The notes beneath the pieces are model-generated. The model searched no databases. It saw nothing but the letters and a program-made list of their open reading frames with translations, and was not told the origin of the DNA. Below are positions 45,501 through 55,500 of a DNA stretch of 64,000 nt, one piece after another (position 1 is the stretch's first letter; every line of letters begins with the position of its first letter). The position numbers and the translations under genes were made by a program. Location: the NCBI GenBank assembly GCA_036346395.1, contig CM070604.1:49999662-50063661 (forward strand), in the 5' to 3' direction. The DNA comes from Hsuehochloa calcarea. Taxonomy: Eukaryota > Streptophyta > Magnoliopsida > Poales > Poaceae.

Positions 45501-48500
45501 GTTTGGGTGTTCTAAATATGGGATATCAGAACAGGGGTCGGCCTTTCTAAATATGCAAGAATACAAGCATCACATCTCTATATTGGACAACTGGTTTGAT
45601 ATTTTGATGACCGCTTGCGCTAGCTTGCAGTTCGCTCTGAACTGCAGACATTCCTTTTCATTCTAGTTAACTATTGCAAGAAGACAGCTATTGCAAGTTG
45701 TTTTTCCCTTTGTGCTAGCTTTCAGTTGGTTTCTACTCCTCACCTGGTTTTGTTAATGGATATTATTTCTTTTATTTTGCTTTCCAGGATAACACAAGCT
45801 GCACTCGTCGACATGAGCTTCTTAGCACCCTTCTGTCTTTATACGATAATGGAACCTGGTAAAGAGTCTTGCTTGTTGGCTGTTGCATTCTTGGGTGCTT
45901 GTTGGCTGTTGCATTCTTGGGCATTTTGGCCTCATAAGAAAATTCATCTCTGGAACATGCAGCACAGCGCTACCAAGGTGGATTTTAAGATGGACTGGAA
46001 CCTGTATAAGAACTTCTAATATGGCTGATGAACTTCTGTATGCGTATCCAGGTGAATGCTTACTACTTTTAATTACAAAGCTTAAATCTTGCTTAGACTG
46101 TTTATTCTGCAAACAGTAGTATTCCATCCAACAGCTACTTTTGTCATCTATGATGATCGAGGGCAATCATGCAGAGGCTCTTTTTTCTAAATGGTGATCA
46201 AGATCTTTCATCTTTTCTATTAGTGGATCTTGGTCTGGTGAAGTTCCCAGATTATACCTGCAACATTTCTCACTGTATTTTTCAAGAAAGAAGTGATCTA
46301 CTTGAGTATGAAGAGGTGATTTTTCATTTCCTTTTCAAAAAGAAGCATAACTTGCCACTCGTCAGTTGTATTTAATGTCTTATATTGCAATCAGGCTATC
46401 CGAGTGGCGCAGTTGATGGATGAATCTCTTGATAATAATAACATGGAAATCGTGACAAGATGTGCTGATTTGTCTGAGAATCGACTATGCACTATGCCAA
46501 AAGAAGAAAATGAAAATTTACCCGAACCTCCGCCATCGTTCTTTTCATGCTTTTCAGCATCCTGGGTCTATTCAAAAATACTTACATTAGGTGTCTCTGT
46601 TTATGAACGAGAACGTAGGTAAGTTGTGATATAATTATGGATAAACTCAATTGGTGTCTTCAAATGCATGAATTTAGATGCTTCATACAATTTGGTTGAA
46701 CTGGAAGCCTTAGCCATACTTGATATTTTCCGTTCTGGGTTGTGTTGACATGTCTTCTAGTTGTGCTGCATAATGGGATGCCTCAAGTGTTATACGCTTA
46801 CAGTTGTTAGATATTTGGCACTTTGGTTGCAGATACGCTTTTACTAGGCAGGCTGTAAACTCTCATCTTGAATGTAAATTGTGAATTAAATGTAAACTTT
46901 TGCATTGAAGCTATGCATTTTCATGAGAAAACCTAATTGAATTAAAGAGTTCTACAAGAGCAGTTTTCCCTTTTTCTTGCACTCTGTTTGACTGGAAGAT
47001 ATAAATGCATCCACATGAAGGACCATTTTCTTTCTTCATTGAAATTTATAATTATAAGAAACTTTTAAGTCTAAATCCCCTGGAGTGGTTTTTTACTCTA
47101 TCCTATAATTTTCTTATAACTGTCCTTTTTAATGTAAAATTCAATTTTTTTATTACAAATTTGGGGCAAGTTTATAACTTACATATATGCATATTCTCAT
47201 GCAATGTATCCTGTGATGTTGAATTAACATTTTACTAAATGCTGATATTTATTGAAGTTTTTAACTGAACTCTAACTCGTGCTTTTGATCAAAAGAAGCA
47301 ATGATTTGAATTTCACATTGTAAATTGTAACGATTATTTTAAAAAACCCACATAGGCATCGCTTCACACCTCATACTCTTCTTTTAGGCACATACTATGC
47401 TCAATTGTTGAGGTGAGAATATTTTTCTCTTAGTTTCTTTTAGACTGTAAAGGTTCATTAGCTTCTTTCCATAGGATGAGCATGTTCCTGTTTGCAATTC
47501 TGTTAGTTTTGGGGAACCAGATTTTATAATACTATATTTTACAGGTATGCAGATGCAATAAGGATTCTAAAGATACTACTTAGTAAAGTTGCTTCTGGTA
47601 GACGGCGAGGATATTGGATACTGAGGCTATCTGTTGATTTGGAGCATATGGGTCGACCAAATGAGAGCCTTTCAATTGCTGAAGGGGGAGTAATTGATCC
47701 ATGGGTCCGTGCTGGGTCAAAGATCGCACTGCAAAGGAGAGTGCTGCGTCTAAGCAAACCTCCACGGCGCTGGAAAGTTCCCAGTTATGCCGATTCAGTT
47801 AAGAGAAATATAAAAGAGGTACATATATCACTCTGATGTTCCTCACTGAGGACAAACTTTCTACTTTCTTTCTGATCTATTGGACCAAGGTTGTAAGTGA
47901 CATGGACTATGCTAAATACTCTATGCATACTCTATGCTTGGGATGCATCTTCTATTATCAGGTGAACATCGAAGGAAGGCCGTTAAATTGTGAAACAGGA
48001 GCAAAGAATGTATTTTATGGTTATGATGGCGAACTTTGTGGGGTAGAGCAGTTGGCTTTACAATATTATGCTGATGAAGGAGGCGGTTGGCAAGGTACCC
48101 ATTCAGAAGGTGGCATTTGGATGACCGTCTTTGGCCTTCTAATGTGGGATGTTATATTTTCAGACGTACGGAATGTTTTCCAGTCTAAATTTCAGGTACA
48201 TGACCTATAGAACATGCTTTATTTATTAGAGATTTAGAGGCGCAACTCTGGCAATCATTGCGATTTTCGTAATTCTATTGCTTGCATGATCGAGTCAACG
48301 GTGAATGCTGTTTTTTTTCTGTAAGGTCACCACAAACTCTCTTGTAGATTCCAGATGTGAAATAGCTGTTAATATCTTTTGATAGGTTGTTGAACCTCAG
48401 CACGATCTTTTACTTGACTTCCCTACAACGCTTATGCATAGCTTGATTTGCGTGTTCTCTTGCAGATAGCCCCTCTTGATTTGGAAACAGATGACTTCTA

Positions 48501-48915
48501 CAAGTCAAGAAAGGACCTTATAGAATCCCAGTTGAAAATGATACAGGATGGAATGGCTGAAGAGATGCTTATCAGCTCCTGGGAGCTACATCAAGGGACA
48601 TCCTGCAGGGGTGTTAATTGGGACCGGCATTGGTTGACCCATCTACGAGCTGCCGTTGCATGCGTCGGTGGACATCGCTTGGCATTACTTCTCCGGCATC
48701 TAGCCCTTGATTACAGGAGCTGGTCTAGCGGAATGCCCGATTTGCTGCTGTGGCGTTTCCTCGATGAACGAGGTGGCGCTGAAGCTAAACTCGTGGAGGT
48801 CAAAGGACCAAGGGATCAGCTGTCCGAGCAACAACGTGCTTGGATTCTTGTTCTCATGGATTTTGGATTTGATGTGGAAGTGTGCAAAGTGAGCCCAGTT
48901 TCTAAGCGGATATAG
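39515..48915 (+). CDS. FAN1: Fanconi-associated nuclease 1 homologue, frame broken in exon 10
   Basis: Fifteen exons: 39515-39628, 39729-39879, 40313-40794, 40870-40974, 43215-43476, 43565-43627, 43817-43891, 43983-44095, 45788-45858, 45963-46051, 46175-46315, 46395-46618, 47545-47818, 47962-48195, 48466-48915 (about 948 codons). Domains: UBZ4 ubiquitin-binding zinc finger with C70, C73, H87, C91 (CPVCG..NTHLDAC); HIRAN domain about 215-310 (VDTVIVGRRFHENIEL), as in plant FAN1; SAP-like/TPR middle (WVYSKILTLGVS, HMGRPNESLSIAEGG); C-terminal VRR nuclease with catalytic GMPDLLLWRF and AKLVEVKGPRDQLSEQQRAW. The enzyme is a structure-specific 5' flap endo/exonuclease that unhooks interstrand crosslinks in the nucleus. 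Exon 10 (DELLYAYP) has one base too many against the family's DELLWRVQ, so exon 11 is read out of frame. Intron 4 holds a hAT MITE, intron 8 a LINE. Exon 7/8 boundary is uncertain. Confidence 0.88.
41158..42081 (+). mobile_element. hAT MITE copy 1 (FAN1 intron 4)
   Basis: 924 bp from CAGGGATCCAAAAACTAG to TTTTTTTAACTCTG. The 8 bp GACGGACC occur directly on both sides (41150-41157 and 42082-42089), a perfect hAT-type target duplication. Ends are rich in ACCGGTTACCGGCCGG-type palindromes. Interior shares words with copy 2 such as AATAATGCAAATATTAAT and AGTGCTAAATATACTAAAAA. No transposase. Confidence 0.88.
44378..45545 (+). mobile_element. 5'-truncated L1-type LINE (FAN1 intron 8)
   Basis: The frame from 44394 reads MGIHNLSLLSRALQLRWLWL, the end of a plant L1 reverse transcriptase region. 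From 44679 it reads FEWRWNGSGQFSAKSAYLAF, PIWQSAAPLKCKFFMWL and CPFCRYDN; the frame then shifts to NETIDHLLVGCAITGQLW. The C..C...H..C pattern is the zinc-binding domain at the C-terminus of plant LINE ORF2. The start has no ORF1, endonuclease or RT palm, so it is truncated as LINEs usually are. No poly(A) tail or target duplication could be fixed; boundaries are approximate. Confidence 0.85.
45871..45921. repeat. 25-bp tandem duplication in FAN1 intron 9
   Basis: GCTTGTTGGCTGTTGCATTC then TTGGG occurs twice in immediate succession with one or two changes. Confidence 0.8.
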
Positions 48916-49352
48916 CGTCCCCCAGTCAAAGTTATACCTTGTGTAACATTTTTATTTTATTGATCATTTATGCACAAATTATTCAATTGATTAAAAGACC
49001 AAAAACTGTAACATGTAAAAAACAACGTTGTTCTAAGTTGAAACCCGCATTAATGTCTAAAAGTGAAAACATTCTTACAACTTGTTTATACAGTGTCATT
49101 CTAACAAAACTCTAGTTGTCGGATCTCGCAAAGCTCGGGACTGAGAAACTATCGATTTGTCAATTTATGTCCCCAGTTTTGGTAATCTGCTTCAGGGTGC
49201 TGAGGTAATCCATCTCTGCCCGGCCTGTAGGTGGCACTCGGTTGCGTATCAGCAACTGTTCAGTTAAAATATACAAAACTTGTCTGGGAACTGGAAATAT
49301 AAGTACACTCATAAGCCAGAAGACATGCTAGAGTGGAAGGATGTGATTCGAT
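48916..49352. other. FAN1 3' flank
   Basis: Contains the FAN1 3' UTR and intergenic DNA. AT-rich, no further feature recognised. Confidence 0.5.
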
Positions 49353-50033
49353 CATAGATCCAAATCCCGGTCCTGGGGAAATTCCCGGAGGACGGCCGGT
49401 ACCGGTAATCGGCCGGTTACCGAAAAATAAAAAAAAAACTGGACGAATTTGGATTTCAAATTTTGAACTTCGTCTTTCCCGAGGGCCGATTACCGTGCGG
49501 TAACCGGAAAAACTGGTAGAAAAACCGGAAATTCCGGAAAATATAGAAAAATGGTAATTAGTAAACTAAAATTTAGAATAATGCAAATATTAATGAGAAA
49601 ATGTTTCAAATTGTACATAAAAAGTTCTCTTTGGTAGCTTCACTCTCTAGAGCTAGCTTCCCTTGTGATTGGTTAATGACCACTATGCCCTTGCCTTATC
49701 TCTAAGGCTCTCAAGATATTTTTGGCTATGGGCATTTTGGTCCATTGATTAGCAATTCACTATGCAAGAGGGAGGTAATGGCATGCGTTGCTGTCCAAAG
49801 CCACCATGACAGGATGGGGCATCCAAAGAGCATCAAAGGCTCTTTTGTATATTATAAGTGCTAAATATACTAAAAACCAATGTTTCACTAGATAATCTAG
49901 TATAACAATGTCTAAACCAACTAGAGAAAGATATTATGGAATCAAAAATTCAAATTTGAAATCAAATTTTTTTCAACCGGTTTTTTTTTTGTACCGCCGG
50001 TAAACCGGTTACCGGCCGGGTTTTTTACCTCTG
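49353..50033 (+). mobile_element. hAT MITE copy 2
   Basis: 681 bp, starting CATAGATCCAAATCCCGG and ending TTTTTTACCTCTG. Flanks GATTCGAT (49345-49352) and GATACGAT (50034-50041) agree in 7 of 8 bases. It shares the ACCGG palindromes and long interior stretches with copy 1, in the same orientation, but is shorter by about 240 bp. Confidence 0.85.
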
Positions 50034-50522
50034 GATACGATCGTAGTTTTGGTTATATTGGGGTTCATATGAAGTGACAATTTCCAGTTCACCAGACAGG
50101 CATGATGCTCACCAGGAGTTGTGTTTTAACTAAAAACTCTGACTACAAAGTAATGTCACATGGGCAAATTGGTATTATATTTTTTAAGAGGTGAGGCTTG
50201 AAAAACAACAAATTATATCGTCACAGAGGAAAAATCACAGGTTTCATCGTCATGACGTACTTGGGAGACTGGCGAGTACATAGCAGTAGTTGCTATGAGC
50301 AAAGGTACATCAATATGTAAGTTCCCAGCTTGCAAAGAAAGGATGATTTTCCAATAACCGGGCCCCTTGACGCTGATTGATACTTTAATCCCCTCTTCTT
50401 GAAGTCCAGATGTGGGGCATAGCTAACCATGTTATAGCTTAACAAATATTATGTGCTGGTCCGAGGGTTGTCATAAGTTTACCAGGCATCCTCCAGGCCA
50501 GGTGCTGCTTCTGATCTGACCT
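50034..50522. other. MAT1 3' flank
   Basis: Intergenic DNA including the MAT1 3' UTR (minus strand). Nothing else recognised. Confidence 0.5.
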
Positions 50523-52240
50523 TTAGATGAATATACTGCTAAACGCCTCCTCCAATGCTCTTTTCTTACCCAATTCAACAGTCCATCCACCTGCTCGAGC
50601 TCCTCTATCCGCACGTAGTCTCATGGTCTCCTCGTCCTCTCCTTGAAGAGGATCTGATGAACCACCAATTGGTTGTGGGGCCATACCTGTCGGACGAGGC
50701 TGAGCCAGTCCACCAGGAACGGCAGCAGGTGCATACTGGCCTTGAACTCCCACCCCACTGCTAATGCCCTGGGAGCTTCCAGCAGCCTATTACAAGTCGC
50801 AAAAGTAGCAAACATTGGCACTTATACGGTTATACCACATAAATCTCAGAAGCACCTAAAATAGACAAAATGCATTGCATCAACGCATCAACTTCATGTA
50901 GTACAGAACAGAGAAACAAATGGAAGAAATGAGAAGCTTACGGTAAGTTCTTTATGCCTCAAAAGTGTGCAGCCAAACCAGATGAAATAAAATAATTAGC
51001 GGCCAGAAACTAAGGCTGCAAAGTGAACACGATAATAGGCTAATGGCCTATCTTCCTAAACCTTGGACATTGCTACCATGATATGTGATCAGATAACTAA
51101 GCAGGTAATGTTTAAAGCAGCAAGGCCTCTAAGCAAACTTAAATAGTTGATGAAATGCATATTCACTGTCAACTGAAATGTTGCTGGCGAAGGATTCAAG
51201 TTGTTAAAGTTTGGCTTTCCCATCACCAAACCGTGATTGCTACTGTGGTCATGTTTCAGCTAGATTAACTTGCTGAGAATATTTGATTGAATTCACAGTT
51301 GCCTATCAAAAATATTTGATAGGTTATAAAGGTGAAAAATCTAAAAGTTGGCACTTCGCAATTTAGCATTTCATCGGCACCATTTTTTCTGAAGAAATTT
51401 ACTAGAGTTTTGTATAGTTTAAAAACTATTAAGATTAAAGAGTAGTAATGAATACATTTTTTGAGACAATAGTAGTAATGAATATTCTCCATATGCAATC
51501 ACCCAAAGTTAATGGGATTGCACATGTAAGAAACATCCAACTATCAAACCCTCAATGGTACCGTTGACGAAGTCAGGCATATATTTCTACAAACATATAT
51601 GAAATGTATTATCCAGTTTGCTAATCATCAACTAACCGTATCATTGGCATCAGCCTTTACGGTGTTCATTCTGCTTGCTTTAAGTGCCGCGGCAAGGTCT
51701 TCAGCCTACATAAGAAATATGTTGAAAATATGAAGAAAAAACATCTTTACAGAACTTTTTTTACTCCATCAGATCCCGCAGCAAAGAACAACATACCCTT
51801 TTAGCTCGGGACAAGTATATCTGTTCAGCATTTTCCTGTTGGTAGCTGGCAATTTTAGCTTCAACCGCCTCGACATCTATTCCTTCAATCAGGTTGAAAG
51901 CTTCAAAAAGGCGAATTTGAAACAAACAAGCCTTGATCAAAATCTTTACCTTGCTGCCATTCAAGATCGACCAACCTACAAACTAGAAGAACAACTTACT
52001 CGTATCCTCAACTTCTTCTAGATAATCGTTGTAATCTTTCAACGACGGAAATGCTCCTGCGTCTTGTTGAATCTGAAATCGTATCCACACAAAGAATCAG
52101 ACCTAGCAGCTTGACAACGAAAGTTAAACAAAAAAGAACCTGAGGAGTTCGGGGTGGAGAGCGCACATGCTGGCCATCCTGCGGCGGATGGTCATCTCCT
52201 TCGCCCACGCGTTCCCGCCACCGCTGGACGCCACCACCAT
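50523..52240 (-). CDS. MAT1: CDK-activating kinase assembly factor MAT1 homologue, frame broken in exon 2
   Basis: Five exons on the minus strand: 52240-52167, 52072-52000, 51900-51797, 51705-51637, 50786-50523. The read protein is MVVASSGGGNAWAKEMTIRR.., then FNKTQEHF, LKDYNDYLEEVED, TFNLIEGIDVEAVEAKIASY, QENAEQIYLSRAKR, AEDLAAALKASRMNTVK and, at the end, DEETMRLRADRGARAGGWTV with RALEEAFSSIFI. This matches the MAT1 family (about 190 residues in plants), the third subunit of CAK with CDKD and cyclin H within TFIIH, acting in transcription and nucleotide excision repair. The N-terminal RING finger of animal MAT1 is absent, as in other plant forms. Exon 1 uses donor GTGCGC after 52167, which rejoins ASI/FNKTQ correctly. 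In exon 2, TTTCCGTCG has one C fewer than the frame needs for HFPSL, so the frame breaks there. The gene is head-to-head with the insertase gene. Confidence 0.87.
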
Positions 52241-52515
52241 CTCGCCGCCGCCGCCTGGACCGCAGGCTTTGCCGTGGAGTCGCGCCGTGTCAGGTTTGAA
52301 CTGGGAGGAGAGGAAGGTGACTACCGACTAGGGTTCGGACGGGAAGAGAAAGGGGAAGAGGCCCGGGACTACAATTTCGTGAAGTTCACGGGTCTTTACG
52401 AAAAAGTACACTTTCGCGTGGATCTGAACTGTTCATTTCCGATCGAACGGATCAGGTTTGCACGTGACACCTGTTTAGATCCTGTTGTCCCTTGCATCTC
52501 CACGTTGCAAACCCC
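52241..52515. promoter_or_regulatory. Probable bidirectional promoter MAT1 / OXA1-like insertase
   Basis: Only 275 bp separate the two divergent start codons. It must contain both 5' UTRs and core promoters. It is GC-rich near MAT1; no TATA box is obvious in either direction. This is inferred from spacing. Confidence 0.55.
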
Positions 52516-55500
52516 ATGGCGCTTCCGATTCGCCTGCTCGGCCGCCGCCGCCTTCCGCCGCCGCTCGCCGCCCTCGCTCATCTCTCCACCTCGGCACAAA
52601 ACCCTAGCCACCACTCCCCCACTCCCACTCCCACTTCCCCTCTCCCTTTCCCCCCTCGAGTGCTCCCTTTTGCCGTCCCCGCGCGAAACTTCTCCTGGTA
52701 CTCCCGCTCCCGCTCCCCCTCCGCCGCCCCCGCCGCGGAGGCTCCCGACGAGGACGCGTACACAGAGACGGGGAGCTTCTATTTGGATGATGTGAGTAGT
52801 GCTGATTACGGGGAAGGGCTTGCCAGCGCGGCAGGTGGTGCGGCGGATGCCGTGGGAGTCGCCGCCAGTGGCGATGGAGGCGGCGTGTCGGGTTTGGCTA
52901 TTGGCACGGTGGTCGACCTCTTCGACGGATTCCATAGTCTCACCGGACTACCATGGTAGGCTTCCTGCGGTGGAAAGTTTCCCATTTTTCCTTCATTGTT
53001 GTTATTGCTGCTGCTGTCGCCGCCGCCATTAGATCAAACTTTAATAGGTTTGAGTTGATTTGGCATTTTCCATGCACTAACATGGCTCCTGTGTGGTATG
53101 CTGTGCTGCATGCTGAGTCTAACTTACAATGCCAATTATAACTTTGATCATAAACCAAACCTCACCTTTGTGCCGTGACATTTCGTTTTGTGGGGGATTG
53201 TGGAATCTTCTTTAGAGCTCTGTTGAGATATGTTTCCATGTCAGGGACCTCCAAATTGACACAGCCATATGCAACTGTATTCCATGAGGTTTTGATCACA
53301 ACATGTTCTATTGAGGCAATTAGGTTATTCTTGTTCTTTTGAATCATTACTCTTTGTTTGATATTTGCAGTGTTGTGACTTGTCATCTGGACTTGACAGA
53401 ATACACTGGATCCTTTATTTTTAAAGACAATTTTTCTGTATGAACATAACACTGATTTTCATTGCAGGTGGATAACAATTTCCTTTTCAACTGTGGCCAT
53501 GAGACTATTGATACTTCCTGTCCTTATATTGCAAATTAAGAAAAGTTCTAAAATTGGTGAACTATTTCCAAAATGTAAGTTCTGCAATTATTCTGCAAAC
53601 TTACTGTCCTTTTTCATTTGTAATAAAATGTTTGCAATGCATTGGCTAACTGGTGCCCAAAAAATATCCAATTAATATTGTTGTTTATCTTTTAGAAATT
53701 GATTAGAAAAATTATTCTTAAACATGGGTTTATATATATTTACCATCCAGTATAATTAATTTACAGAGAATACCCCTTCCAGAGCCTATTCTATTCTTTA
53801 AGTCAAAATTTTTATTTTAGGTGAGCCTTGATTTCAACCATACAGTTGTCTGATTGAATTTAGATTGTTTATATTTTTCTCTTTTCTGTTTATGTGTTTC
53901 TGATTTATTCTCATATATCTCCTTTTAAAGTGCCCCCTCCATTACCCCCTCATCTATCAGGAAGGAGCTTTCGTGACCAATACTCTCTCTTCCAGAAGAA
54001 AAGGCGAGAGCTTGGTTGCCCCTCGTTTCTTTGGAATTTGGCCTACTTTTCAGTCCAGGTAATGATAAATATCTTGCGATAAGATCTTCTATCATTCACG
54101 TAGTCTAATAAAAGTTATGAATCTTGCATTGGCATCACTAATCCCCCCCCCCCAAAAAAAAACATATTTTCACTCTCGTGTTTGGTTGTATGTGCAGTTC
54201 CCTTGCTTTATACTGTGGATGACAAGCATCCGGAGTATGTGCCTTAGTAATCACCCTGGATTTGATAATGTATGTTCAAGGTATCTCTGTACTCAATTCT
54301 CTTTTATTACCCCATCCAGTCACAAAAGAATGTTGTTCTAGGCATTGACACGGTCCCCAAAACGTAACTTTGATCACTAATTTCTATTGCAATAGATTTA
54401 AAAAACCTAACAAAATTATATTTTTATGAAAGTTTTTTCGAGATAAATCTATACTTACCATTTTCATGTGTTGAATGTAAGTATTGAAAAAGATATTGAT
54501 GGCTAAAGTTTAGAAAGTTTGACTACGTGTACCCCAAAACGACATTTTTTTTGTGTGACCGGAGGGAGTACATTGACATTGACTACATTCCTTCTACTAG
54601 GCTCAAGTTTCCTAAAAGAGTATGGTCTGTGAAGGTCATGGTGTTAGTAACCATACTGTTTTTTATTTATAGTGTTTTTCTGTTTTATAGGCATTCACGA
54701 GCTATGCTCATTTTAGCATTCTTTTGCAGCTGAAAATTACGTTACAGATGATGTTTCGTATGCAAACAAAACATTTTTATTATTTGCAATTACGATGCAA
54801 CTTATTTAAATTATAAGAGAATAAAACTCTAGGAGATACACCAGAGCAACTAATGTTGAGCATACGATGCTGCTGCCCATTTCCATGTCGTGGATCATAA
54901 CCATGGAAAAAATTTCCAGGCCGGATTTACTGGTGGGGACTAGATGAACAGTAACCGAATGGGAAATTTAAATTTTAAATTTCAATTTTTGAAGGCATAA
55001 TGCACTTCCTATGTTGGTTTGGGCCTATTTTGTGCTAGATTACGTATTGTATGAGCTAAATATGCTAGATTACGTATTGTATGAGCTAAATTTGCACTTC
55101 ATTAAACACTTTCTAATTCAAAATTCGTCAATTCAAAATTCCGTCCGGTTTTCCGGTTTTTCCTGTAACTGGCCGGTAACCGGTTTTCAAAATCGGCAAT
55201 TCAAATATCAGTTTTTGAAATTTGTCCGTTTTTTTTCCGGGATTTACGTAACCGCCGCTACATTCATCGTCACGACCGGGATTTCAACCGGTAACGGTTT
55301 TTGGATCCTTGATCATAACTAACAGATTTCAGTCCTACAATGACTTTGGCATGGTTGCCCGGATTGAATAGAGTACAGTTGATTAGTGCTGTTAGTCTGT
55401 TACATATACTTTGGGACATCTAGAACTGAAATGGCAGATGTCGAAGTGTGACATACAGGATTGGTACTGTGTTGTCTAAGGTGTCGTAGGCACAATTCTG

